DNA of 14,100 nucleotides from Anaerolineales bacterium (GCA_018263655.1 JAANWY010000136.1:1-14100), one strand, 5' to 3'; counted from the first letter of the stretch, positions 1-5,851 are shown. Made by a program: numbers and translations. The notes: generated by a model from the letters alone, not told the origin.

Positions 1-60
1 CCTGAGCTAACTGGTGAAGGATTTCTGCCGAATACCACTACTCAGGTACGAAGTGCCTGA
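1..60 (+). other. Possible 3' end of an upstream gene
   Basis: Only frame 1 is open from the window edge. It encodes 19 residues, PELTGEGFLPNTTTQVRSA, before TGA at 58-60; the other two forward frames stop at once. The peptide looks protein-like but is too short to assign to a family, and an open stretch of this length can arise by chance. The TGA lies in the right arm of a small 6-bp inverted repeat (CTCAGG 41-46, CCTGAG 56-61) that immediately precedes the large palindromic element at 62. Confidence 0.25.
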
Positions 61-61
61 G

Positions 62-191
62 TACCTTGACAATGTCACATTAGACAAATGTTCTATACCA
101 ACACCGCTGTGGCCGGTCTCCTGACCGCGCCACCCGCCGTGGCACGGTCAGGAGACCGGCCACAGCAGCGGAATGTGACATTGTCAAGGTA
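62..191. repeat. Nested palindromic element, copy 1
   Basis: Two concentric inverted repeats. The outer arms are perfect 19-mers, TACCTTGACAATGTCACAT at 62-80 and its reverse complement at 173-191. The inner stem pairs 107-133 with 139-165 (26 of 27 bp; c128/a144 is the mismatch), leaving a 5-nt loop. The inner arms carry the core GGTCTCCTGACCG at 115-127 and its complement at 145-157; the core is itself a mini-palindrome (GGTC-TCCT-GACC). There is no T-run, so a simple intrinsic terminator is unlikely. No target duplication is visible in the flanks. It resembles a REP/MITE-type non-coding element. The same core recurs at 381-393 and 1644-1685. Confidence 0.8.
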
Positions 192-267
192 GTCACCTGG
201 ACGCTTACAATTTGGGGATGAGGTACCCGTATCTCTCCGCTGGGGGAGACGTTGTCTTCAGTGTGAA

Positions 268-477
268 TTCTTGCGACTCGCCACCCTATACATCTTGCTC
301 TGGCCGGTCGCCGCTTCGCTTACAGACCGAGCCAGATGAGTTTCCAGACCGTTGGAGACCTTCGGTCAACAGATGGGGCACGGTCAGGAGACCTGTCTGC
401 CGTGCTGGCACAGGCAGGCCGGCCCCAGCGGTTGCGAGAACAGAACAAAGGTTCTGTAGGGTGGCAAGTTCTTGCGA
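268..477. mobile_element. MITE-like element with 9-bp direct repeats
   Basis: A perfect 9-bp direct repeat, TTCTTGCGA, occurs at 268-276 and 469-477. Just inside it are terminal inverted repeats: 277-290 (CTCGCCACCCTATA) matches the reverse complement of 455-468 at 12 of 14 positions. The 192-bp interior holds a bulged hairpin (300-309 with 325-335), a second hairpin (392-399 with 411-418) and one copy of the core CGGTCAGGAGACC at 381-393. The longer 17-mer around that core (377-393) is identical to 141-157 in copy 1. Terminal inverted repeats, a flanking duplication and no coding capacity are the usual signature of a MITE. No parent transposase is in the window. The ORFs crossing it show no recognisable product. 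Confidence 0.65.
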
Positions 478-545
478 TAGACAGACGGATGGTTGCCTTT
501 CGAAGGTGCCCATCGTACTTGCACTTGTTACATGTGACCGGGAAT

Positions 546-1547
546 ATGAGAAGAATACTTGTCATCACTTTGTCCATCTTGATCATGCTGGCGGTTGCCG
601 GCTGTAGTGCACTGCGCAGCCTGTCGAGGCCGCCCGTCGTCTGGACAAACTTCGTGCCACCACAGAGCCAGAAGCTGCTCACCTTGACCATCGACAATCG
701 CGGCGTGAAGTGGGTGGGCACTGACGGGGACGGCGCGATGGCTCTGTCGCCGGATAATCAGCAGTGGATACCTATGGCGGCGGGGGAGGCCCGCAAAGCG
801 GCCCAGACCATCACTGATATTGAAGTCGACCGCGATAACAACATCTGGGTGGTGACGCTGGTGGGGGCAGCCGTCGTGAACTCGGCCGGCCAGACGACTG
901 AAACGTACCCAACGGGGAAAGACTTGCCAGCCAGTTCACTGCAAGATGTTGCCATCGACAGCGCCCGCAATCCGTGGTTTGCGAGCTGGGGGGAAGGCGT
1001 CAGCTCGCTGGATCAGGCCACCGGTACCTGGACACGCTATACCAACGAGGACGGGTTGTTGGACGATCGAGTCGCCTTTATCCGCATCGACTCCGAAGGT
1101 AACAAGTGGTTTGGGACGGAACTGGGTGTGAGTGTCCTGACCGCCTCGGGCGAATGGCGTGGGTATGGGCCGGCTGCCGGCTTCGGTCAGGGGGCTGTGT
1201 GGGCCATCATCGGCGACATCGACGGCAACCTCTGGTGTGCGACTCAGGGCGGCGGCGTTGTCGTACTGACGCCGGACGGTCAGCAGTTAGCGACTTACAC
1301 AACAGAGGACGGTCTGCCGGACAACACGGTTAACGACCTCATGATCGACACCAATGGCAATAAGTGGTTCGCAACCAACAGCGGTCTGACGATGCTCACC
1401 CGTGACGGTGCGGGTATGATGACGTTCACTGTCGAGAACGGTCTGGGGAGCAACGTCGTTACCGAGTTGTCATTGGACCCGTTCGGAAGTATCTGGGCCG
1501 TCACCTACGGCGGCGGACTGAGCGTCTATCAGCCCGACACTTCGTAA
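546..1547 (+). CDS. Seven-bladed regulator-propeller lipoprotein
   Basis: The 333-residue product begins with a lipoprotein signal: MRRILV, then a hydrophobic stretch ending in lipobox VAGC, with the lipidated Cys at residue 20. The rest is a chain of regulator-propeller (Reg_prop) repeats of the form IxxDxxGNxWxGT. Seven can be counted, with the D...W motif near residues 50, 95, 138, 182, 224, 268 and 311. Seven is the number needed to close one propeller. In two-component hybrid sensors this fold is the periplasmic ligand sensor, but here there is no transmembrane helix, kinase or regulator domain, so it is a free surface-anchored propeller with unknown ligand. The frame is open back to 336, but the signal peptide fixes the start at ATG 546 (an in-frame GTG at 534 is possible). 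There is no good Shine-Dalgarno sequence. Palindromic elements lie on both sides. Confidence 0.85.
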   Translation: MRRILVITLSILIMLAVAGCSALRSLSRPPVVWTNFVPPQSQKLLTLTIDNRGVKWVGTDGDGAMALSPDNQQWIPMAAGEARKAAQTITDIEVDRDNNIWVVTLVGAAVVNSAGQTTETYPTGKDLPASSLQDVAIDSARNPWFASWGEGVSSLDQATGTWTRYTNEDGLLDDRVAFIRIDSEGNKWFGTELGVSVLTASGEWRGYGPAAGFGQGAVWAIIGDIDGNLWCATQGGGVVVLTPDGQQLATYTTEDGLPDNTVNDLMIDTNGNKWFATNSGLTMLTRDGAGMMTFTVENGLGSNVVTELSLDPFGSIWAVTYGGGLSVYQPDTS

Positions 1548-1595
1548 CAGCAGGCGCCCTATCTCCTCAGCTATGACACGGCTGGGTAGTTGCGC

Positions 1596-1736
1596 CAACA
1601 GATCCTAAGTAGCCTCTGCGAAGTTCTCTCATATGCTCGTCGAGGTCTCCTGACCGAGACGTAGAGGGGCATCGGTCGGGAGACCTCGGCCAGCTTATCA
1701 AGATATTTGTTTGGGGCTACTTAGCTACTGCTGTTG
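1596..1736. repeat. Nested palindromic element, copy 2, in a convergent gap
   Basis: The inner stem pairs 1641-1657 with 1672-1688 over 17 bp; the only imperfection is a T·G wobble. The left arm carries the same GGTCTCCTGACCG core (1644-1656) as copy 1, and the right arm carries its complement with one change (1673-1685). The outer arms are perfect 10-mers, CTAAGTAGCC at 1605-1614 and its complement at 1715-1724. A looser CAACAG/CTGTTG pair lies at 1596-1601 and 1731-1736. The outer right arm overlaps the stop codon and last codons of the minus-strand lipoprotein gene. The stem sits between two converging genes and may act as a two-way transcription barrier, but it has no adjacent T-run. Confidence 0.75.
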
Positions 1737-3142
1737 CCCTGAAGTCGTGCAGAAGCTTCGACAGCTTTGGTGAAGCGGGGGTTGAGCTGTGTGGCCCGCT
1801 GATACTCTGCTAGGGCTGCGCCCGGCCGCCCCAGGCCTTCGAGGGCTACGCCGCGTTGGTAGTGCAGTTCCTCGAGGCTGATGCTTGCCAGCGGCGCGCT
1901 CAAGTCGAGAACGTGCTGGAACTGGCGCGTCCGGTTGTAGGCCTCGAATGGGCCGAATTGGTACCACAACATGCGTGGCGGCAGCCCAATCTCAATGGCT
2001 TGATCGAAGGCGCCGGCCGCAGCTTCGAAGTCTCCCAAGCCGAGGAGACTGTTGCCAAAGTTGAACCATGCATAGGCGTCGCCTACGGCTTCAATCTCGA
2101 ACCGAGCCTGCTCCACGGCACGCTGGTACATCTGTTCGTCGCCCCCGTCGAGAATTACCTTCACCGCCGGCTCGTGTTCGCGATCGTAGATGGGTATATA
2201 GGTTCGGTTGAACGGGCGCCACAGACGATCGAATTCGGTGTAGGAGATGCGCAGTCTCGGACCGCTGTATGAGTCGTTGACGATGATTTCCTGTGTCGTC
2301 TCGTCGTAGCCACGCACCAAGCGGTAGTGGCCCGTCAGTTCATCACCCGACCGGTCGAGCCATTGCTCAACGATGATGGGAATGCCGTTGCCCGCCAACT
2401 GCCGCACGACCTCGAGATCACCGTTGACGCGCACCCGGGCGCCGAACCCTTGATCGCGCACGTAGGACGCGATCTCAGACGGGCTCACGTTCTTGTCTTG
2501 CGGCCCTCCCTTCAGAGCCGGCGCCGTGTCGAACTGGGTCACGAGCAGGTCGTAGTAGCTCAATGCCATCGCGACTGTGGTTGGCCCACAGTTGTTCATC
2601 TTCTGCCAATCGTGGAGCATGGGTTCCAGCAGAACTTGATTCGGGAGGGGGGCCAGAGCCGGCGTCGGCGCTGGTTCCTCACGCGGGCGAGATGGTGTCG
2701 GGGTGTCTTCGGCTGAGGGCTGCGCTGAGGGCTGCGTTAGGGGCTCCATATACGGCACGGTGGGCTGTGTTGGCGCTGTCGGCCTCTGGGACGTGTTCGG
2801 AATCCTCAATTGCTGGCCGACCCAGATTGTGTTAGCATCCTCGATGGCGTTAGCAGTCATGAGCGCTTCCAGACTCACGCCGTAGGCGATGGCGATGCCC
2901 CACAGTGTGTCGCCTGGCTGGACTTCGTAGAATGTGCTCGCCCCGGTCTCCGGCTGGGGGTTTGGTGTCGCGGGAGCGGTTGAGGCTGGCTGAGCGGTCG
3001 TGGTCGGTGCTTGATCAGCGGAGGCCGATTGCGCCGGTGGCGTAGCTGTGGCCGGCTCATCATCACCCCCCAGGATGATGGAGCAGCCGATTACGAGGCA
3101 GGCTAGCAGGGGAATGATCAGCCGGCCGGGGAGAGACTGCAT
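1721..3142 (-). CDS. Lipoprotein with LysM, C39-like peptidase and TPR domains
   Basis: The 473-residue product starts with a lipoprotein signal (lipobox VIGC, Cys 20). A Pro/Thr/Ala-rich spacer follows, then one LysM motif at about 71-115 (YEVQPGDTLWGIA...) for peptidoglycan binding, and a second Pro-rich linker at about 118-168. A C39-like papain-fold peptidase domain covers about 170-320. It has Cys 185 in NNCGPTTVAM, His 272 in GHYRLVRGYD and Asn/Asp 289-290 in NDSYSG, in the order expected for the active site. The C-terminal 120 residues contain TPR repeats (about 352-385 and 425-458). C39 peptidases in ABC exporters cut double-glycine leaders; C39_2-type domains like this one have unknown substrates. 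The open frame has a GTG at 3151, but ATG 3142 has a properly spaced GAGGTG ahead of it. It diverges from the ferredoxin gene. I see no export ABC partner nearby. Confidence 0.85.
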   Translation of the reverse strand: MQSLPGRLIIPLLACLVIGCSIILGGDDEPATATPPAQSASADQAPTTTAQPASTAPATPNPQPETGASTFYEVQPGDTLWGIAIAYGVSLEALMTANAIEDANTIWVGQQLRIPNTSQRPTAPTQPTVPYMEPLTQPSAQPSAEDTPTPSRPREEPAPTPALAPLPNQVLLEPMLHDWQKMNNCGPTTVAMALSYYDLLVTQFDTAPALKGGPQDKNVSPSEIASYVRDQGFGARVRVNGDLEVVRQLAGNGIPIIVEQWLDRSGDELTGHYRLVRGYDETTQEIIVNDSYSGPRLRISYTEFDRLWRPFNRTYIPIYDREHEPAVKVILDGGDEQMYQRAVEQARFEIEAVGDAYAWFNFGNSLLGLGDFEAAAGAFDQAIEIGLPPRMLWYQFGPFEAYNRTRQFQHVLDLSAPLASISLEELHYQRGVALEGLGRPGAALAEYQRATQLNPRFTKAVEASARLQGNSSS

Positions 3143-3282
3143 CGGTGACACCTCACTTCTGGTTGGGTCTTCTCAAGTGCCAGACCAGCTCCTTGCCATG
3201 CGCTCGCCCCACCCTTCAAGTTGACCACGCGTTCGAACCCCATGTTTATTTCCCTTCGAGCCAATGATAGCAGAACTTGGCT
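3118..3282 (-). pseudogene. C-terminal stub of a rhodanese
   Basis: On the minus strand the frame reads MGFERVVNLKGGASAWQG followed by AGLALEK (about 3246-3171). This is the hallmark C-terminal strand-helix of single-domain rhodaneses (GF.RV.NL.GG..AW..AGLP). Upstream residues SQVLLSLARREI (3282-3247) could be the preceding helix, degraded. The active-site Cys loop (CRSGxRS) and the whole N-terminal half are missing. The frame then runs into the start of the lipoprotein gene and stops at 3118 after residues that look foreign. I read it as a truncated, non-functional remnant. It now supplies the 5' flank of the lipoprotein gene; a weak minus-strand promoter could be read inside it (TTGGTT at 3293-3288, TATCAT at 3269-3264). 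Confidence 0.55.
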
Positions 3283-3356
3283 CAAAAAACCAACGTGCGC
3301 ATTGCTTTTTGCCGGCCTTTGACCGAAATCAGACCTGACTGATACTCGCTTTAGAC

Positions 3357-3384
3357 TTGCGTGTGGTACAAATAGGTGTATAAT
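3357..3384 (+). promoter_or_regulatory. Sigma-70-like promoter of the ferredoxin gene
   Basis: A -35 TTGCGT at 3357-3362, a 16-bp spacer and a perfect -10 TATAAT at 3379-3384 lie about 80 bp upstream of the ferredoxin ATG. The expected start of transcription is near 3391. This is the best promoter match in the window, but it rests on consensus matching only. Confidence 0.6.
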
Positions 3385-3393
3385 ACTTCCCGG

Positions 3394-3416
3394 TGGACAC
3401 TGTCCATCTATGTCCA
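3394..3416. promoter_or_regulatory. Candidate operator at the ferredoxin transcription start
   Basis: TGGACA-C-TGTCCA at 3394-3406 is a perfect 6-bp inverted repeat around one central base. It is followed by a third half-site TGTCCA at 3411-3416, exactly 10 bp after the previous one, because the decamer TGTCCATCTA is directly repeated (3401-3410, 3411-3420). The array would lie at about +3 to +25 of the predicted transcript, where a bound protein would block RNA polymerase. I do not recognise the motif as that of a known regulator. Confidence 0.4.
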
Positions 3417-3464
3417 TCTAATGCGACGTCTCGTAGAATGTGTACTAGGAGGTGAACAGAACAC

Positions 3465-3758
3465 ATGACGTATACAATCACGGAGCTCTGTACCCGAGAG
3501 GGTGACTGTGTCGAGGTCTGCCCGGTAGACTGCATTGTGCCTGGCCCCAAGGATGACGCTGAGTGGGGGGATCTGTTCTTTATCGATCCTGACATCTGCA
3601 TTGACTGTGGTGCCTGCGTGCCGGTGTGTCCGCCCGAGGCTATCTTTGCTGAATGGGAGGTGCCGGCGGAGTACGAAGCCGACACGCAGAGAAACGCCGA
3701 CTATTTCTTGGAAGGCCCCGGCTACTGGGACTTTGATCTGGAAGAGGAACGCGCGTGA
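3465..3758 (+). CDS. Seven/eight-iron type ferredoxin
   Basis: This 97-residue acidic electron carrier has an excellent start: AGGAGGT at 3447-3453, 11 nt before ATG. The second cluster motif is complete (C45-x2-C48-x2-C51-x3-C55-P). The first is C9-x5-C15-x3-C19-P with an extra Cys 23. It matches the two-cluster CxxCxxCxxxCP pattern, except that the second Cys position is Glu 12. As in FdxA-like seven-iron ferredoxins, cluster I may be [3Fe-4S], or a [4Fe-4S] cluster with a carboxylate ligand. A loop of about 8 residues (around 27-36) separates the halves. The C-terminal tail (about 61-97) is long, acidic and aromatic (GPGYWDFDLEEE). The gene has its own promoter, operator-like site and terminator, so it is a single-gene unit. 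The redox partner is unknown. Confidence 0.9.
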   Translation: MTYTITELCTREGDCVEVCPVDCIVPGPKDDAEWGDLFFIDPDICIDCGACVPVCPPEAIFAEWEVPAEYEADTQRNADYFLEGPGYWDFDLEEERA

Positions 3759-3786
3759 TAGAGGTGTAGTTCCACCCGAAAATGTG

Positions 3787-3834
3787 AACGGGGCGATCAG
3801 GTGAGTCTTGCTAGACCTGGTCGCCTCGTTTTTT
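3787..3834 (+). terminator. Rho-independent terminator after the ferredoxin gene
   Basis: The 14-bp stem pairs 3789-3802 (CGGGGCGATCAGGT) with 3815-3828 (ACCTGGTCGCCTCG), with two G·T wobbles and a 12-nt loop. Six T residues follow at 3829-3834. AA at 3787-3788 can extend the stem into the T-run. It begins about 30 bp after the ferredoxin stop codon. Confidence 0.9.
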
Positions 3835-3838
3835 GCTG

Positions 3839-3986
3839 TTTAGTCCCCATTGGCGCGGTGACGCAAACCGGGCGCGACGAAGGCTATCCGGAAGTGTACG
3901 TCATGCCGGCCACCGGCGGCCCTGCCGGGCGCCTAACGTTCCTCGGGGCTACCTCGCGGGGCGTCGGTTGGCGCCCCTTCCCCTGA
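3839..3986 (+). pseudogene. Remnant of a second tricorn-type protease
   Basis: Residues encoded at 3867-3971 (TGRDEGYPEVYVMPATGG through VGW) match residues 60-94 of the intact tricorn protease at 7333 at 27 of 35 positions. The DNA matches 7510-7614 at about 79 of 105 bases, with most differences at third positions. A possible continuation just upstream, TTTAGTCCC (3839-3847, FSP as in the FSPDG of the intact gene), is in another frame, as after a 2-nt deletion. The frame stops at 3984-3986. The fragment covers only part of one propeller blade, so it cannot be functional. The synonymous differences suggest it diverged as a working paralogue before it decayed, rather than being a recent copy. 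Confidence 0.65.
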
Positions 3987-3998
3987 CCAATCTATAAT
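3968..3998 (+). promoter_or_regulatory. Possible promoter of the dehydrogenase gene
   Basis: TATAAT at 3993-3998 is a perfect -10 box. The best -35 is TTGGCG at 3968-3973 with a long 19-bp spacer. It would give a leader of about 70 nt. The leader contains a short tandem repeat, GACTACCC at 4042-4049 and 4050-4057. Confidence 0.35.
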
Positions 3999-4075
3999 GG
4001 ACTTGATCGATGATCCGACTCGTTGGACCAATTAACCAACTGACTACCCGACTACCCGACTAATTGACCACCTCC

Positions 4076-5068
4076 ATGCTTGCTCTTGTTCTCGACGACG
4101 AACTGAGGCTCGTAGACGATTATCCAGCGCCCACGCCGGCCCACGGTCAAGCCTTGATCCGTGTCATCAAGGCCGGTATCTGCAACACCGACCTGGAGCT
4201 GGTCCGAGGCTACCACGGGTTCCAGGGTGTCCTTGGCCACGAGTTTGTTGGCCTAGTAGAGCAGCACCCTGACCCTGATTGGGTTGGCCGGCGGGTCGTG
4301 GGCGAGATCAACCTCACCTGTGGGGAATGCGATACCTGTCTCGCCGGCCGGCACACCCACTGCCCGCACCGCACGGTCCTGGGCATCGCCGGCCACGACG
4401 GCGCCTTCGGCGAATACCTGGTTCTACCCACCGAGAACTTGCACCCCGTCCCGCCGGACCTGCCAGATGACGCGGCGGTCTTCACCGAGCCACTGGCGGC
4501 TGCTTTCGAAATCCTACAGCAGGCTCACATCCATCCAACCGATCGTGTTGTGCTCTTGGGCGATGGCAAGCTGGGCTTGCTGTGCGCGCAGGTGTTGGCC
4601 CTGACGCGATGCAATCTCACCATCATCGGTCGCCACGCAGCCAAGTTGCAATTGGCGGAGCAGTGGGGCATCGCTACACGGCTCGTGCCGGCGGAAGAGG
4701 ATTTGCCTGCGGATTTGGTGCGGGAGGTGGACGTGGTGGTCGAGTGTACGGGCTCGCCGGCCGGCTTCGACCAGGCTCTGCGGCTGGTGCGCCCGCGCGG
4801 CACGCTTGTGCTCAAGAGCACGTACCACGGCCGGACCCATGCCGACATGACGGCGGTGGTCGTTGACGAGATCACGCTGGTTGGCTCGCGGTGTGGGCCG
4901 TTTGCACCCGCACTGCGCCTGCTGAACAGCGGAAAAGTCGACGTGCTTTCCCTCATCCACGCACGCTACCCCCTGACCGATGCGCTGGAAGCCCTTGAGC
5001 ACGCTGCACGGGGTGGCACACTCAAGGTACTGCTGGATGTACATGAAACCAGAACTAGCGGTGGTTAG
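4076..5068 (+). CDS. Zinc-dependent medium-chain alcohol/polyol dehydrogenase
   Basis: The 330-residue cytoplasmic MDR-superfamily oxidoreductase has the catalytic zinc site C36, H55-E56 (GHE) and E138 (TEPLA). The structural zinc site is four Cys, C82, C85, C88 and C96 (TCGECDTCLAGRHTHC). The nucleotide-binding loop is GDGKLG (162-167). The residue after the second Rossmann strand is R186 (IIGRHAAK), where NAD-specific enzymes carry Asp; this suggests, but does not prove, NADP(H) use. The family oxidises alcohols, polyols or threonine; the substrate cannot be told from sequence. The frame is open from TTG 4064, but ATG 4076 gives the normal N-terminus. Neither start has a clear Shine-Dalgarno sequence. 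It appears to be transcribed alone. Confidence 0.85.
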   Translation: MLALVLDDELRLVDDYPAPTPAHGQALIRVIKAGICNTDLELVRGYHGFQGVLGHEFVGLVEQHPDPDWVGRRVVGEINLTCGECDTCLAGRHTHCPHRTVLGIAGHDGAFGEYLVLPTENLHPVPPDLPDDAAVFTEPLAAAFEILQQAHIHPTDRVVLLGDGKLGLLCAQVLALTRCNLTIIGRHAAKLQLAEQWGIATRLVPAEEDLPADLVREVDVVVECTGSPAGFDQALRLVRPRGTLVLKSTYHGRTHADMTAVVVDEITLVGSRCGPFAPALRLLNSGKVDVLSLIHARYPLTDALEALEHAARGGTLKVLLDVHETRTSGG

Positions 5069-5124
5069 TTGCCGGGGCGCGGCGCACAAAATTAGCCTTG
5101 CGCCTTTGAGTCTCTCGATATATA

Positions 5125-5184
5125 CTTGAAGTCAAGCTTGATGCGCATCCGATTGTGTCTATTCTGTTTATTTGTGCAAGCTTG
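5125..5184. promoter_or_regulatory. Half-site array upstream of the toxin-antitoxin operon
   Basis: CTTGA (5125-5129), TCAAG (5132-5136) and CTTGA (5137-5141) form two overlapping inverted repeats, including the 10-bp palindrome TCAAGCTTGA at 5132-5141. Its core CAAGCTTG recurs at 5177-5184, 44 bp away (about four helical turns), overlapping the predicted -35 box. YefM-type antitoxins repress their own operons by binding palindromes near the promoter, so these are candidate operators. Confidence 0.35.
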
Positions 5185-5210
5185 TTAAACGAATGAAATT
5201 TCCGTGTAAT
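5182..5210 (+). promoter_or_regulatory. Promoter of the toxin-antitoxin operon
   Basis: TTGTTA at 5182-5187 and TGTAAT at 5205-5210 are separated by 17 bp, about 40 bp upstream of the antitoxin start. The -35 box overlaps one CAAGCTTG palindrome, consistent with autorepression. Confidence 0.45.
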
Positions 5211-5248
5211 ACAGCGTAGAGGGAGTTATCTGGAAAGAGGTGAATAGG

Positions 5249-5503
5249 GTGAATGCAGTAACACTCAATGAGGCTAAACGCGATTTAGAAGGTTTAATTG
5301 CACAAGTCATTTTGGATGCCGAACCAACCATCGTCAGCACTGATAATGGGCAGCGGGTTGTCCTTTTGCCACTGGACGAGTTTAATGCCTGGCAAGAAAC
5401 CGTTTACCTTTTGTCCAATCCTGCCAACGCTGCGCACTTGCGCCAGTCTATCGCTGAGGCGCGAACCGGGAAAGTCGTGGAGCGTGAACTAATAGAATCA
5501 TGA
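5249..5503 (+). CDS. yefM: Phd/YefM-family antitoxin
   Basis: The 84-residue antitoxin begins MNAVTLNEAKRDLEGLI, the typical YefM start, and has the Phd/YefM DNA-binding fold in its N-terminal half (...PTIVSTDNGQRVVLLPLDEFNAWQ split around residues 27-50). The charged C-terminal tail would wrap the toxin. The start is GTG 5249, with AAGAGG (5235-5240) 8 nt upstream; an in-frame GTG at 5240 lies inside that Shine-Dalgarno sequence. The stop overlaps the toxin start by 4 nt (ATGA), so translation is coupled. Known members neutralise YoeB and repress the operon. The pair is visibly more A+T rich than the flanking genes, suggesting acquisition by transfer. Confidence 0.92.
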   Translation: MNAVTLNEAKRDLEGLIAQVILDAEPTIVSTDNGQRVVLLPLDEFNAWQETVYLLSNPANAAHLRQSIAEARTGKVVERELIES

Positions 5504-5760
5504 GGTTAGTCTTTACCGAATCAGCTTGGCAAGACTACCTATGGTTTCAGGAGAAGGACCGTAGGCTGTTAAAACGTATTAACAAGCTGATTAGGGGTAC
5601 CCTGCGCATGCCCTTTGAGGGGTTAGGAAAGCCTGAGCAGTTGAAGGCCGATTTGTCTGGATACTGGTCACGCCGTATCAACTCAGAACATCGCTTGGTT
5701 TATGAGGTAACTGAAACCGACATCGTGATTATTGCTTGCCGTTATCACTACGAGAAGTAA
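5500..5760 (+). CDS. yoeB: YoeB/Txe-family mRNA interferase toxin
   Basis: The 86-residue protein aligns end to end with Escherichia coli YoeB, including PFEG.GKPE.LK, LSG.WSRRI..EHRLVY and the terminal CRYHY. Every active-site residue is at the same position as in E. coli: E46, R59, R65, H83 and Y84. The toxin should therefore be catalytically intact. Known YoeB enters the ribosomal A site and cleaves mRNA, stopping translation when the labile antitoxin is lost. It overlaps the antitoxin gene by 4 nt. The module sits directly upstream of a truncated permease gene. Confidence 0.95.
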   Translation: MRLVFTESAWQDYLWFQEKDRRLLKRINKLIRGTLRMPFEGLGKPEQLKADLSGYWSRRINSEHRLVYEVTETDIVIIACRYHYEK

Positions 5761-5797
5761 TACGCTTCTACCCTTACGAGTTTGCCTAGCATCCACG

Positions 5798-5823
5798 CCG
5801 CGCCGGCAGCTCCGTCGGCGCGG
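5798..5823. repeat. GC-rich hairpin after the toxin gene
   Basis: CCGCGCCG at 5798-5805 pairs perfectly with CGGCGCGG at 5816-5823 around a 10-nt loop, about 40 bp after the toxin stop. No T-run follows, so it is at best a weak terminator. It lies in the 90-bp gap that separates the TA module from the permease stub. Confidence 0.4.
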
Positions 5824-5851
5824 GAAAGTGCAAGTGCGATATAGACCACGG

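Noticed and set aside
336..545. N-terminal extension of the propeller lipoprotein frame
   Set aside because: The 70 extra codons cross the MITE-like element and have no homology-like character; the lipoprotein signal peptide starts cleanly at ATG 546.
212..607. A 131-codon frame across the palindromic region
   Set aside because: Composition is Arg/Ser/Pro/Cys rich as expected of a shadow frame, it spans the mobile-type element and overlaps the lipoprotein start; no recognisable domain.
3258..3283. GAGCCAA/TTGGCTC hairpin next to a homopolymer run, terminator-like
   Set aside because: The run is A on the plus strand after the stem, and on the minus strand the T-run precedes the stem, so neither orientation gives an intrinsic terminator.
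4042..4062. Tandem GACTACCC units as a possible repeat array
   Set aside because: Only two full units and a partial one; too short for a CRISPR or meaningful satellite.
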